64,000 nucleotides of DNA from the NCBI GenBank assembly GCA_009774615.1, contig VSOC01000001.1, positions 33,952 through 97,951 of the forward strand. The letters are read 5' to 3'. Shown piece by piece: positions 52,821-62,502 of the stretch. This stretch comes from Lachnospiraceae bacterium. Lineage in GTDB: Bacteria > Bacillota > Clostridia > Lachnospirales > Lachnospiraceae. The notes beneath the pieces were generated by a model that worked only from the letters and a program-made list of their open reading frames with translations, ran no database searches and had not been told where the DNA came from. Numbering within the stretch: position 1 is the first letter of the stretch; every line of letters begins with the position of its first letter. The translations under genes were made by a program, and so were the position numbers.

Positions 52821-54578
52821 ATGAAAACAACCCAACTCCTGAAACGCTTTACTCCCTATTATAAAAAATACACCGCCATCATGATCATGGATCTATTCTG
52901 CGCCGCGCTGACGACAATCTGCGAGATGATCCTCCCCCTCATCCTCCGCTACCTGACCAACACCGGTATGACCAACCTCTCCGCCCTGACCATCCGCACT
53001 GTCCTGAGCATAGGCACCCTCTATTTCGTCCTGCGCATTATTGACGGCCTGGCCAGCTACTACATGGCCTACACCGGTCACGTTATGGGTGCCGCCATAG
53101 AAACCGATATGCGTGAAGATGCCTTCGCCCACCTGCAAAAACTCTCCGACAACTATTTCAACAACACAAAAGTCGGACAAATCATGGCGCGGATCACCAG
53201 CGACTTATTCGATGTCACCGAATTTGCCCACCATTGTCCGGAAGAGTTTTTCATCGCCTTTTTAAAAGCCGTGGTATCCTTCATCATCCTTTCCCGGATT
53301 AACCTTCTGCTGACGGTCATTATCTTCGTCCTGATCCCCATAATGGCCATATCCTGCACCTATTTTAACCTGCAGGTCAGAAAAGCCTTCAAGCGCCAGA
53401 GAAACCATATCGGTGAATTAAACGCCCGGATAGAGGACAGTCTTCTAGGAAACAAGGTCGTCCGCGCCTTTGCCAATGAACAGGTAGAGATTGATAAATT
53501 CAACCAGAACAACCAGGAATTTTTTGCCATCAAGCGTCACACCTACCGCTATATGGCGGCCTTTCAGAACACCATCCGCATGTTCGACGGCCTGATGTAC
53601 GTGGTAGTTATTGTTGCCGGAGGTTGCTTTATGATTAAAGGTCTGGTTGCCCCCGCCGATTTGGTTGCCTACACCCTTTACGTAACGACCCTTCTTGCCA
53701 CTATCCGCCGGATTATCGAATTTGCCGAACAGTTCCAGCGGGGAATGACCGGCGTGGAACGCTTTATGGAACTGATGGATGCCAACATAGATATCTTTAA
53801 TGAAGAAGGAGCGGCACCCATTAAGGAAGTTCAGGGAGAAATCACCTTCAACGATGTTTCCTTTGCATATCCGGACGATCACACCCCCGTTCTTGCCCAT
53901 ATCAACCTGACGATAAAACCGGGTGAAAAAGTAGCCCTGGTCGGCCCTTCCGGCGGCGGAAAGACGACCATGTGCAACCTGATTCCCCGTTTCTATGACC
54001 CCACGGAGGGAGAAATCCTCCTGGACGGAAAAAATATCCGCCATCTTACCTTGCAGAGCCTGCGCAGCAGCATCGGTGTGGTACAGCAGGATGTGTATCT
54101 GTTTTCCGGCACGGTGTATGAAAATATTGCCTACGGAAAACCCGGAGCCGATCGCGAAGAAGTTATCCGGGCGGCAAAGCTTGCAGGGGCACATGAATTT
54201 ATCGAGGAACTTAAAGACGGCTACGATACCTATGTGGGCGAGCGCGGCGTGAAGCTTTCGGGCGGGCAGAAGCAGAGGATCAGCATTGCCCGGGTATTCT
54301 TAAAAGCGCCCAGGGTGCTTCTTTTGGACGAGGCCACGGCCGCCTTAGATAATGAAAGCGAACACCTGGTATCGGAATCCTTAGATAAGCTGGCAGCAGG
54401 CAGGACGACCTTAACCATTGCCCACCGTCTTACCACGATCCACGGAGCTGACCGGATTCTGGTTCTCTCCGGCAATCAGATTGTGGAGGAAGGAAACCAT
54501 CGGGAGTTAATGGCGAAAAAAGGAATCTATTACCAGTTATATACCTCGGCAAATGGTATGGAAGAAACCGGGAAATAA
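52821..54578 (+). CDS. ABC exporter, fused membrane and ATPase domains
   Basis: A 585-aa half-transporter. Six membrane helices lie in residues 15-310, and the nucleotide-binding domain follows with Walker A GPSGGGKTT (375-383), Q-loop VVQQDVYLFSGTV, signature LSGGQKQRISIARVF, Walker B VLLLDEATAALD and H-loop IAHRLTTI. It would work as a homodimer for lipids, peptides or drugs. The 265-base region before it is A- and purine-rich with repeats such as GAAAAAGAAA and no strong ribosome-binding site next to the ATG, which is odd in this genome. No partner half-transporter is adjacent. Confidence 0.93.
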   Translation: MKTTQLLKRFTPYYKKYTAIMIMDLFCAALTTICEMILPLILRYLTNTGMTNLSALTIRTVLSIGTLYFVLRIIDGLASYYMAYTGHVMGAAIETDMREDAFAHLQKLSDNYFNNTKVGQIMARITSDLFDVTEFAHHCPEEFFIAFLKAVVSFIILSRINLLLTVIIFVLIPIMAISCTYFNLQVRKAFKRQRNHIGELNARIEDSLLGNKVVRAFANEQVEIDKFNQNNQEFFAIKRHTYRYMAAFQNTIRMFDGLMYVVVIVAGGCFMIKGLVAPADLVAYTLYVTTLLATIRRIIEFAEQFQRGMTGVERFMELMDANIDIFNEEGAAPIKEVQGEITFNDVSFAYPDDHTPVLAHINLTIKPGEKVALVGPSGGGKTTMCNLIPRFYDPTEGEILLDGKNIRHLTLQSLRSSIGVVQQDVYLFSGTVYENIAYGKPGADREEVIRAAKLAGAHEFIEELKDGYDTYVGERGVKLSGGQKQRISIARVFLKAPRVLLLDEATAALDNESEHLVSESLDKLAAGRTTLTIAHRLTTIHGADRILVLSGNQIVEEGNHRELMAKKGIYYQLYTSANGMEETGK

Positions 54579-54653
54579 AACGAGAAGCGGCAAAAGATTT
54601 ATGGATGTCGCCTATGGCGATGGACTTTTAAAGTATTTAGAGGAGAAAAGGAA

Positions 54654-55511
54654 ATGAGCATTGCATTTGTTACCGACAGCAACAGCGGTATTACCCAGAA
54701 GGAAGGAGAAAAACTTGGGATTTCGGTGATTCCCATGCCTTTTATGGTTGATGGGAAAACCTATCTGGAGGATATTGATTTAACCCAGGCACAGTTCTAT
54801 GAAATGCTGGCTTCGGGAGCAGATATTTCGACCTCCCAGCCTTCGCCGGAAACCGTGACGGATCTTTGGGATGAGTTATTAAAGGAGCATGAGAGCATTG
54901 TCCACATCCCCATGTCCAGCGGTTTAAGCGGTTCCTGTCAGACGGCGGCGATGCTGGCACAGGATTATGAGGGAAGGGTTTTTGTGGTCAATAACCAGCG
55001 GATCTCCGTTACCCAGAGGCTGTCTGTACTGGAAGGGATGAAACTTGCGCAGGAGGGAATGCGTGCCGGGCAGATTAAGGACGAACTGGAACGGACGAGG
55101 TTTGACAGCATTATTTATATCTGCGTGGATACCCTGAAATATCTGAAAAAGGGCGGGCGGATTACACCGGCAGCGGCGGCACTGGGAACGCTTCTGCGCA
55201 TTAAGCCGGTGCTGATTATCGAAGGGGAAAAGCTGGACGCCTTTTCCAAGGCGCGGACGATGAAGCAGGCAAAGGCGACGATGCTTGCTGCCGTGCAGAA
55301 AGATATGGAAGTTCGTTTTCACCATCTTGCGCCGGAAGATGCACACATCCATTTTGCCCATACACAGAATGAAGAGGCGGCAAAGGAGTGGATGGAGGAG
55401 GTGCGGATGATGTTTCCGGGGGCGTCATTCCATGCCGATCCATTGTCCCTGAGCATTGCCTGCCATATCGGGCCGGGAGCACTGGCGATTACCTGTACGA
55501 AGAAGCTTTGA
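54654..55511 (+). CDS. DegV-family fatty-acid-binding protein
   Basis: A 285-aa DegV protein. The N-terminal domain carries FVTDSNSGIT, and DISTSQPSPE lies in the loop that closes over the ligand. PMSSGLSGSCQTAAML and DTLKYLKKGGRIT are the other signatures; the C-terminal domain ends in HIGPGALAIT. Family members bind a fatty acid and, as FakB, present it to the kinase FakA for phosphorylation and use in phospholipids. No fakA is near. AGGAG precedes the ATG. Its 3' neighbour is a sensor kinase gene with 64 bases between. Confidence 0.93.
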   Translation: MSIAFVTDSNSGITQKEGEKLGISVIPMPFMVDGKTYLEDIDLTQAQFYEMLASGADISTSQPSPETVTDLWDELLKEHESIVHIPMSSGLSGSCQTAAMLAQDYEGRVFVVNNQRISVTQRLSVLEGMKLAQEGMRAGQIKDELERTRFDSIIYICVDTLKYLKKGGRITPAAAALGTLLRIKPVLIIEGEKLDAFSKARTMKQAKATMLAAVQKDMEVRFHHLAPEDAHIHFAHTQNEEAAKEWMEEVRMMFPGASFHADPLSLSIACHIGPGALAITCTKKL

Positions 55512-55575
55512 CCATCGCCTGTTCCTATAGATTTAGAACAGCGGATAAATAAAAAAGGTGACAGGGGGAAGAGCC

Positions 55576-57198
55576 ATGGCAGTGCTTTGGAAAAAAATAC
55601 AGGGCTTTTTAAGGCAGGAGAAGCCTTTGACAATCCGGGTCCCGCTGGTTCTTCTTTTATTTGTGGTGGGCCTGGTTCCGGTTGGGATCTACAGTCAGAT
55701 TTTTCTGGCTTCTGCAGAAAACAGCCAGGTGAGCAGCCGCCAGGTGGATGTGCAGAACCAGTGCCTGATCTTAAGCAGCAAGATGACAAGGGCCGGATTT
55801 ATCTCCGATGCGGTAAAGGATGCTTCCTTTATTACAGAGATGAATGTCACGGCAGATTTATTCCACGGACGGATTATGATTGTGGATAAAAATTATCGGA
55901 TTATCAAGGATACCTTTGGTCTGGCCGAGGGAAAAATCGTTGTTTCGGAGGAGGTTATCCGCTGCTTTCAGGGAGAGAACAGCAACATGAACAACAGCGA
56001 TAAAAACTATTTTGTCCAGACCATTCCTATCTATGAAAATACGCCGGACAAGGCCATCCAGGGTGTTTTGGTGGCGGCGGCATCTACGGAATACATCCGT
56101 CGTCTGTCAGCTTCCGGTGAAGACGAATCCCGGTTCTTTTTAATGATTATGGCGATTTTGCTTCTGCTCTTATCGGTCAGCGCCGCCGAACTGTTAATCC
56201 GCCCGTTTATCCGCCTGGAACGTATGCTGACCCAGGCAGCGGACGGGAACCTTTCCAGCGATATTCATGAATTTACTTACCGGGAAACAAAGGAAATTTC
56301 CGAAACGGTCAGCAGTATGCTTTCTAAGCTTAAAGAGGTGGATCAGTCCCGTCAGGAGTTTGTTTCCAATGTATCCCATGAACTGAAAACACCGATTACT
56401 TCGATAAGAGTTCTGGCGGATTCTCTGATGAGTATGGAGGGGGTTTCCGTGGAACTTTACCAGGAATTTATGCGGGATATTTCGGATGAAATTGACCGGG
56501 AGAGCAAGATTATCGACGATCTTTTGTCGCTGGTGAAGATGGATAAGGCAGGAGAGGCTCAGATGAAGGTCAGTCCGATTTCCATTAATCAACTGATGGA
56601 AATGATCTTAAAGCGCCTTCGCCCCATTGCCGGAAAGCGCAATGTAGAACTGATTTATGAGAGTATCCGGGAGGTAAGTGCGGATGTGGATGAGGTAAAA
56701 CTCTCCCTGGCATTTAATAATCTCGTGGAAAATGCCATTAAGTATAATGTGGATGACGGCTGGGTCAAGGTAAAACTCGATGCCGATCACAAAGCGTTTT
56801 ATGTCACGGTTGCCGACTCCGGCATAGGTATCCCGGAGGAATTCCAGCGCTATATCTTTGAACGTTTTTACCGTGTAGATAAGGCCAGATCCCGGGAAAC
56901 CGGAGGAACCGGCCTGGGTCTTGCTATCACAAAAAGCGTTATCCTGATGCACCATGGAACCGTAAAAGTGGAGAGCATGGAAGGTGAAGGAACCGTATTT
57001 ACCGTGCGTATTCCGCTGAATTATGTACCTTCCGGAGCCGGAAAAAACGGTGCAAATCCTGCCGGGACAGTGAAGAATTCCCCGGCACTCAAGAGCTTTT
57101 GGATAGGCTATCCCAAAAAGGAAAAGGACAGCAAAAAGCAGAAGAATACACGGGGAGAAACTCCCAGACCAAAGGAGGCAGGGGATGGAAAAAGGTAG
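55576..57198 (+). CDS. Membrane sensor histidine kinase without adjacent response regulator
   Basis: A 540-aa kinase; I take the ATG at 55576, which follows AGGGGGAAG, rather than the GTG 18 bases earlier. Membrane segments are near residues 20-42 and 190-210; between them lies an outside domain of about 140 residues. A HAMP-like linker (RPFIRLERMLTQAADGNLSS) leads to the phospho-acceptor H268 in VSNVSHELKTPITSIR, then N-box LAFNNLVENAIKYN, DSGIGIPEEFQRYIFERFYR, and GGTGLGLAITKSV. A 50-residue polar basic tail is unusual. Similar kinases (WalK/PhoR type) normally follow their regulator gene, but here the gene upstream is degV. The GerMN lipoprotein gene overlaps the end by 14 bases. Confidence 0.92.
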   Translation: MAVLWKKIQGFLRQEKPLTIRVPLVLLLFVVGLVPVGIYSQIFLASAENSQVSSRQVDVQNQCLILSSKMTRAGFISDAVKDASFITEMNVTADLFHGRIMIVDKNYRIIKDTFGLAEGKIVVSEEVIRCFQGENSNMNNSDKNYFVQTIPIYENTPDKAIQGVLVAAASTEYIRRLSASGEDESRFFLMIMAILLLLLSVSAAELLIRPFIRLERMLTQAADGNLSSDIHEFTYRETKEISETVSSMLSKLKEVDQSRQEFVSNVSHELKTPITSIRVLADSLMSMEGVSVELYQEFMRDISDEIDRESKIIDDLLSLVKMDKAGEAQMKVSPISINQLMEMILKRLRPIAGKRNVELIYESIREVSADVDEVKLSLAFNNLVENAIKYNVDDGWVKVKLDADHKAFYVTVADSGIGIPEEFQRYIFERFYRVDKARSRETGGTGLGLAITKSVILMHHGTVKVESMEGEGTVFTVRIPLNYVPSGAGKNGANPAGTVKNSPALKSFWIGYPKKEKDSKKQKNTRGETPRPKEAGDGKR

Positions 57199-58144
57199 AA
57201 CAAAGACAGGCTTTTTTCGGACGATAACCTTCCTTTTATTCCTGGTTTTCCTGCTGCTTTGCGGCTGTCAGCGGGGAAACGGCGGGGAGGATGCATCCAG
57301 CGAGGCAAAGGAAAATACCTATACGATATATTATCTGAATACGAATATGACAAAGATGTCCGAGGTTTCCTATGAGGCTTTGGGGGAGGATCTGAGCAGC
57401 CTGGTCTGGGAATTATACGATCAGCTTCTTAATGTCCCGACGGATGTGGATGTAAAATCACCGCTTCCGGCAAGGTCGGAACTTCAGCGGATTCAGTGGG
57501 AATCTAATGTTTTATACCTGTATTTTGATATCAATTATACGATGATGAATTCCAGCCATGAGATCCTGTGCAGGGCTGCGCTGACCAAGACATTGACACA
57601 GATTAGCGGGGTGGAGTACATCAATATTTATACCGGGGATCAGCCGCTGATGGACAGCCAGGGAAATCCGGTGGGTATGCTGAGTGCGGGGGATTTTGTG
57701 GACAGTATCAGCGATGTTAATGCGTTTGAGAAATCGGAATTAACCTTGTATTTTGCCGATGAAACCGGGGAATATCTGGTGGAAGAGCGCCGGGAAGTGA
57801 TGCACAGCATGAATACCTCGATGGAACGGCTTGTTGTGGAACAGCTTTTAGAAGGACCGGAATATGCGGGCTATAAGGCCACGCTTCCCGCAGAAGCAAA
57901 GCTTCTTAATATTTCCGTGACCGATAATGTCTGTTACCTGAATTTTGATTCGGCATTCTTGTACAGCGGACTGGATGTCAAGGAGGAAATCTCCCTGTAT
58001 TCGGTGATTGACTCTTTAACCCAGTTAACCACCGTAAACCGGGTGCAGTTTTCCGTCAACGGATCGCCGGCAGTGATGTTTCGGGATACTATTTCGTTAA
58101 ATACCTTGTTTGAACAAAATATGGATTATGTGAGAGGAGAATAA
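57185..58144 (+). CDS. GerMN-domain lipoprotein
   Basis: A 319-aa lipoprotein. Signal: basic start, hydrophobic ITFLLFLVFLLLCGC with lipid-anchored C28. Two GerMN-like domains follow: the first around residues 85-165 (NVLYLYFDINYTMMNSS, ALTKTLTQISGVEYINIY), the second around 215-300 (VEQLLEGPEYAGYKATLPAE, VCYLNFDSAFLYSG, VIDSLTQLTTVNRVQFSVNG). Such domains occur in GerM, which helps spore cortex assembly, and in LpqB-type partners of sensor kinases. Overlap with the kinase gene suggests it modulates that sensor, as LpqB does for MtrB in Actinobacteria; this is an inference by analogy. Confidence 0.88.
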   Translation: MEKGRTKTGFFRTITFLLFLVFLLLCGCQRGNGGEDASSEAKENTYTIYYLNTNMTKMSEVSYEALGEDLSSLVWELYDQLLNVPTDVDVKSPLPARSELQRIQWESNVLYLYFDINYTMMNSSHEILCRAALTKTLTQISGVEYINIYTGDQPLMDSQGNPVGMLSAGDFVDSISDVNAFEKSELTLYFADETGEYLVEERREVMHSMNTSMERLVVEQLLEGPEYAGYKATLPAEAKLLNISVTDNVCYLNFDSAFLYSGLDVKEEISLYSVIDSLTQLTTVNRVQFSVNGSPAVMFRDTISLNTLFEQNMDYVRGE

Positions 58145-58145
58145 A

Positions 58146-60725
58146 TTGAATCGACGACCGCTTTTTGTCGCGGCAACAGGCTTCGTACTTGGAGAGGTAT
58201 GCGCTTTGCTGGCAGAGGGCGGAATGAATGATTTAAGGGCAGAGTCTGTCCGATATTTGCTTTTAGGTGTTCTGGCATCGGGTGCTTTGCTTTTTGGCGT
58301 TTTGGATTTTTTTGCAAAAAATAAAAAAAGGGGCAGAAGTATGCATGGAAAACGGTGGATACTTCTGCTTTTATGCGTTTTTTTCGTCGGTTATGGACGG
58401 ATGGCATGGGAAATCCGGGAATGGGAGAGAATCGAAGAAAGGATTTGGGAAGATGAAGAAGTTGTTTACCTGACCGGAAAGGTGGTTAAAATCCGGGAAA
58501 AGGAGAAAAACACCGTGCTTACCATAAACACCGGAGAGTTTGGGAAGGTTTTGGTTTACCTAGAAAAGGAAGATATGGAAAAGAAAGAAGAACATCCCGC
58601 AGAAAAACTGCGTATAGGAGGCACGGTAAAGGTAAAGGGAGAAGTCAGCCGTTTCCAAAAAGCAGGAAATCCGGGAGAGTTTGATCTTAAAGCATACTAT
58701 ACTTCTCTGGGGATATCGGCGGCAGTATTTGCCTGGGAGGTGCGGTGGGAGGAGGAAAAAGGCTATTCGCCCTATCTGGATGCCCTGTACCGCTTTCGGT
58801 GTTTTTGCGGCGGGGTATTTGAAAGGATTTGTACACCGGAGGATGAGGGGATTTTTCGGGCGGCAATCCTTGGGGATAAGGATAAAATGGAGCAGGAAAT
58901 CAAGGATTTATACCAGAAAAACGGCATTGCCCATCTTCTGGCCATCAGTGGGCTGCATCTGTCCCTGATTGGTGCGGGTCTGCACAGGATTTTGCGCAGA
59001 TGCGGTCTGGGCTACGGCCTTTCGGGGCTTCTTGCGGCTGCTGTGATCGTCAGCTACGGAATACTCACCGGCGCTTCCGGTTCTGCTCTGCGTGCGGTAA
59101 TTATGCTGGCTGTGTCGTTTCTTGCCGCCTTTCTTGGACGAACCTATGATTTGCTGTCGGCCCTTTCCTTTGCTTTACTGCTTTTGAGCGGGGCAAGTCC
59201 GTTTTCTATTACCCAGAGCGGGTTTCAGCTATCCTTTGGGGCCGTGCTTGGAATTGGTATTTTGGGTAAGGCTTTGGAGAACTGCCCGGAAATTCTGAAG
59301 GATAGCTGTACGCTATGCGGCAGGAATAAAAAAACAGAAAGAAGGTGGATGCAGGGCTTGAAAATCAGTGCAGCCGTTCAGATGGCAACTGCGCCGATCG
59401 TGCTCTGGCATTATTTTCAGATTCCGGTTTACGGTGTGGTTTTAAACCTTTTTGTGGTTCCCCTGATGGGTTATGTGGTGATTTCAGGGCTTTTGGGACT
59501 TTTGACCGGAGCATTTTTTTACGATGCAGGGGTGATGGCTGTGGGAAGCGGACATTATATTCTGCAGTTTTATCAGTATTTATGTGAATGGACCTCCCGG
59601 CTTCCCGCCAGCCTTCTTATCTGGGGAAGGCCGAAAGGGTTTCAGATTTTTTTGTATTACCTGTTTCTTGGGGGAATGATTCTGGGGCTGCATGGGTTAA
59701 AGAGGAAAGAAAAGGAGTGGACAGAGGGTGAAGGGGTAAAAAAGATAAGGATGCAGCGATGGGGGATTATTTTTACAGGAAGTCTGCTGTGTATATTATG
59801 TATGAAGCCGCGGCCGCAGTCCGGGCTGGATATTGCCGTGCTGGATGTCGGTCAGGGGGACGGAATCGTTTTGCAGTGTGAGGGAGGAAGAACAGAAACC
59901 AGGGGAATATTGTGGCAGGGAGAAAGGGAAGGGAATAAGGAGGGTGCAGAGGAGGTTTTGCAGCAGGCCGTGATCTTAATCGACGGGGGAAGTTCAAGCG
60001 AGAAGCGGCTGGGGGAAAACCGCCTGGAACCCTATTTGAAATCCGAAGGGATCTCCCGGATTGATTTTGCCGTGGTCAGCCATGGCGATGCCGATCATAC
60101 CAGCGGGCTTTTGTATCTGCTTAAAGAATGTCCGGAGATAGAGATAGGGTGTCTGATTCTGCCGGAGGCGGGGAGAGAAGATTCGGGCTATGAAAAACTT
60201 ATTTATGCGGCTAAGAAGCGGGGGATTGGCGTGGGCTGCATGGATGCCGGCGATAAAATCCAGGCAGGAAGCTGTATTCTTACCTGTTTTTATCCGGGAG
60301 AGGGGATGGATATTGATTTTTCGGACAGGAATCAGCAGTCTTTGGTTATCCGGGTTGATTATCAGGATTTTCACATGCTCTTTACCGGAGATGTAGGACA
60401 GGAAGGGGAGAAGATGGCTTTGGACTACGCGGGAGAGGAGGCGCTTTCGATGGTTCAGGTATTAAAGGCAGCACACCACGGATCGCGGTTTTCCAATGGA
60501 GAAGATTTTTTGGCAGCTGTTCATCCGGCCTGGACGGTGATATCCTATGGCGAGGGAAATTCCTATGGACATCCCCATGAAGAAACTATTGAGCGGCTGG
60601 GAAAAGAAGGGAGTACCGTGCTGGAAACCGGAAAAATGGGGGCGGTTCTTCTGCATGTCGAAGAGGGAATGGTCAGATGCCGCGGCTATAAAACATATGA
60701 GGCGAATGCCAAACCGCAACGATGA
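58146..60725 (+). CDS. comEC: ComEC/Rec2 DNA internalisation channel
   Basis: An 859-aa membrane protein for DNA uptake. Order: two N-terminal helices, an OB-like domain (residues about 100-200), the competence channel core with HLLAISGLHLSLIGAGLHR and several helices (about 230-520), and a C-terminal metallo-beta-lactamase domain with DVGQGDGIVLQ, VVSHGDADHTSG and KAAHHGSRFS. The last domain may degrade the non-transported strand. The likely start is TTG with AGGAGA six bases before it, which lies one base after the preceding stop. It precedes holA, the usual comEC-holA order in Firmicutes. Confidence 0.93.
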   Translation: MNRRPLFVAATGFVLGEVCALLAEGGMNDLRAESVRYLLLGVLASGALLFGVLDFFAKNKKRGRSMHGKRWILLLLCVFFVGYGRMAWEIREWERIEERIWEDEEVVYLTGKVVKIREKEKNTVLTINTGEFGKVLVYLEKEDMEKKEEHPAEKLRIGGTVKVKGEVSRFQKAGNPGEFDLKAYYTSLGISAAVFAWEVRWEEEKGYSPYLDALYRFRCFCGGVFERICTPEDEGIFRAAILGDKDKMEQEIKDLYQKNGIAHLLAISGLHLSLIGAGLHRILRRCGLGYGLSGLLAAAVIVSYGILTGASGSALRAVIMLAVSFLAAFLGRTYDLLSALSFALLLLSGASPFSITQSGFQLSFGAVLGIGILGKALENCPEILKDSCTLCGRNKKTERRWMQGLKISAAVQMATAPIVLWHYFQIPVYGVVLNLFVVPLMGYVVISGLLGLLTGAFFYDAGVMAVGSGHYILQFYQYLCEWTSRLPASLLIWGRPKGFQIFLYYLFLGGMILGLHGLKRKEKEWTEGEGVKKIRMQRWGIIFTGSLLCILCMKPRPQSGLDIAVLDVGQGDGIVLQCEGGRTETRGILWQGEREGNKEGAEEVLQQAVILIDGGSSSEKRLGENRLEPYLKSEGISRIDFAVVSHGDADHTSGLLYLLKECPEIEIGCLILPEAGREDSGYEKLIYAAKKRGIGVGCMDAGDKIQAGSCILTCFYPGEGMDIDFSDRNQQSLVIRVDYQDFHMLFTGDVGQEGEKMALDYAGEEALSMVQVLKAAHHGSRFSNGEDFLAAVHPAWTVISYGEGNSYGHPHEETIERLGKEGSTVLETGKMGAVLLHVEEGMVRCRGYKTYEANAKPQR

Positions 60726-60861
60726 ACACGAACCTTCCGCCGCCGGGTTCTTGATGAAAATAAGGGGATTTGGTTGCTTTTTCGCCGGAAATTGGATATA
60801 GTAAACAGGGAAATGCATGGAGTGCAGGCAGTAATCATCAATGCTTAAAAGGGGAAAAAGA

Positions 60862-61836
60862 ATGCAGACATTAAATCAGCACATCAAAGAGAGAAATTTT
60901 AAACGGGCTTATCTAATCTTTGGCGAGGAAAATTTTCTAAAACGCAGTTATAAAAACAGACTCCGTGCGTCCATTCTCGGGGATGATACCATGAACTACC
61001 ATTATTTTGAAGGGAAGGGGATTAATCTTTCGGAGGTCATCAGTCTGGCGGATACGATGCCCTTTTTTGCCGATCACCGCTTAATCCTTATTGAAGGAAG
61101 CGGCTTGTTTAAGGGAAATGCGGATGAACTGGTGGAATACCTTCCGAACCTTCCGGAAACCACCTGTATGGTTTTTGTCGAGGATGAGGTGGATAAGAGA
61201 AGCCGGATGTATAAGGCAGTGAAAAAGTACGGTTATGCCGCAGAGATGGAAAGGCAGTCTTCGGGGCAGCTGGCAAAATGGGCAGCCGGGCTTTTGGCAA
61301 AGGAAGGAAAAAAAATCACAGCTTCGACCATGGAGGTTTTTCTGGGAAGAGTGGGAGAGGATATGGAAAATATCCATTCAGAACTGGATAAACTGATAAG
61401 CTATACCCTGGGCAGGGATGTGATTACGGTGCAGGATGTGGAGGCAGTCTGCACGATACAGGTGACGAACCAGATTTTTGAGATGGTGGGGGCGATTTCC
61501 GGAAGAATGCCGGCAAAGGCGATGAAGCTCTATGAGGATCTCTTAATCTTAAAAGAACCGCCGATGCGGATTTTGTTTTTAATTGCCCGGCAGTTTAACC
61601 AGCTTCTTCAGGTGCGGGAGATGAGCAAAAAGGGGCTTAGCCGTGCAGAGATAGCCTCAAAGCTTAAGATTCCCCCCTTTGCCGTGGGAAAACTCACGAC
61701 CCAGGCCAGGGCATTTTCCAGAGAACAGATTTTTTCCTATGTGCAGGAATGTGCGGACATGGAGGAAGCCGTAAAGCAGGGACGTCTTTCGGACAGGATG
61801 GCTGTGGAACTTTTAATTTGCAGAAATTATTCCTGA
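60862..61836 (+). CDS. holA: DNA polymerase III delta subunit
   Basis: A 324-aa clamp-loader subunit. The ATG at 60862 is preceded by AAGGGGA; an ATG seven codons earlier is in frame but lacks a site. RAYLIFGEENFLKRSY is the typical N-terminus, then FADHRLILIEGSG, CMVFVEDEVDKRSRMYKAVK, and the C-terminal clamp-loader collar region (MRILFLIARQFNQLLQVREM). HolA opens the sliding clamp for loading onto DNA. The order comEC-holA-rpsT is widespread in Firmicutes. Confidence 0.94.
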   Translation: MQTLNQHIKERNFKRAYLIFGEENFLKRSYKNRLRASILGDDTMNYHYFEGKGINLSEVISLADTMPFFADHRLILIEGSGLFKGNADELVEYLPNLPETTCMVFVEDEVDKRSRMYKAVKKYGYAAEMERQSSGQLAKWAAGLLAKEGKKITASTMEVFLGRVGEDMENIHSELDKLISYTLGRDVITVQDVEAVCTIQVTNQIFEMVGAISGRMPAKAMKLYEDLLILKEPPMRILFLIARQFNQLLQVREMSKKGLSRAEIASKLKIPPFAVGKLTTQARAFSREQIFSYVQECADMEEAVKQGRLSDRMAVELLICRNYS

Positions 61837-61902
61837 AAACCTTTATGCGCCCGCAAGTGCGTGCACTATCCTAATTGAAAGAAAAAAATAATATAAAAAA
61901 CA

Positions 61903-61929
61903 CCCGGATCGCCACACCTGCGGTTCGGG
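61903..61929. terminator. Bidirectional terminator between holA and rpsT
   Basis: CCCGGATCGC (61903-61912) pairs with GCGGTTCGGG (61920-61929, two G-U pairs), loop of seven, with an A-run before and TTTTCTTTT after, so it can serve both converging genes. Confidence 0.8.
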
Positions 61930-61995
61930 AGTTTTCTTTTGGGTTAATTTGTAATGGATTAATGTCAATCCATAATTCTTGTTGTTATCTATAAA

Positions 61996-62259
61996 TTAAG
62001 CAATTGCATTTACAGCTTTGGCTAAACGGGATACTTTGCGGGAAGCCGTATTCTTGTGGTATACGCCTTTGCTGGTAGCCTTGTCAATTTCCGTTGTAGC
62101 AGCTAATAATGCAGCCTGTGCAGCAGCCTTGTCACCGGCAGCAATAGCAGCGTCTACCTTCTTAATTGAAGTTTTAACCTTGGAGCGAATTGCTTTGTTT
62201 CTCGCAGCCTTTGTCTGGTTTACTAAGATTCTCTTCTTAGCGGACTTAATATTTGCCAT
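61996..62259 (-). CDS. rpsT: 30S ribosomal protein S20
   Basis: An 87-aa ribosomal protein. The start is the ATG of MANIKSAKKRILVNQ, nine bases after GGAGG; a longer frame to 62304 is only an open leader. ARNKAIRSKVKTSIKKVDAA and KGVYHKNTASRKVSRLAKAV are typical S20 sequence. It binds 16S rRNA early in small-subunit assembly. Oriented opposite to holA and gpr, as is usual at this place in related genomes. Confidence 0.97.
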   Translation of the reverse strand: MANIKSAKKRILVNQTKAARNKAIRSKVKTSIKKVDAAIAAGDKAAAQAALLAATTEIDKATSKGVYHKNTASRKVSRLAKAVNAIA

Positions 62260-62345
62260 TTCGTGCACCTCCATTCCTATCTTAATCTTTGTGTTTTCCA
62301 TCAAAGTCTGGACACGGACAGTTCAATGTGAAACATACATCTACC

Positions 62346-62374
62346 ATAATACTCAAAAGAAGGGAAGATGTCAA
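62346..62374 (-). promoter_or_regulatory. Promoter of rpsT
   Basis: On the minus strand TTGACA (62374-62369), 17-bp spacer and TATTAT (62351-62346): a near-consensus promoter about 85 bases before the rpsT start, as expected for a ribosomal gene. Confidence 0.8.
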
Positions 62375-62502
62375 TACATAATTCAAGGTTTTTTGCGAAA
62401 AATAGGGATGAATGTTATTGGTTACTGTTCACGTAGGTCTGCGCACTTGCTGCGCTGACCGTAGGTTAAACGGAGCCATAAAATGAATGATGCCGGAAAG
62501 GG

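Noticed and set aside
53445..54194. Minus-strand open frame of 249 codons opposite the ABC exporter ATPase
   Set aside because: It is antisense to conserved Walker and signature motifs; composition follows from the codon use of the real gene.
62400..62465. Small RNA or repeat element around GTCTGCGCACTTGCTGCGC
   Set aside because: A modest hairpin exists, but no promoter, T-run or second clear copy in the window supports a defined element.
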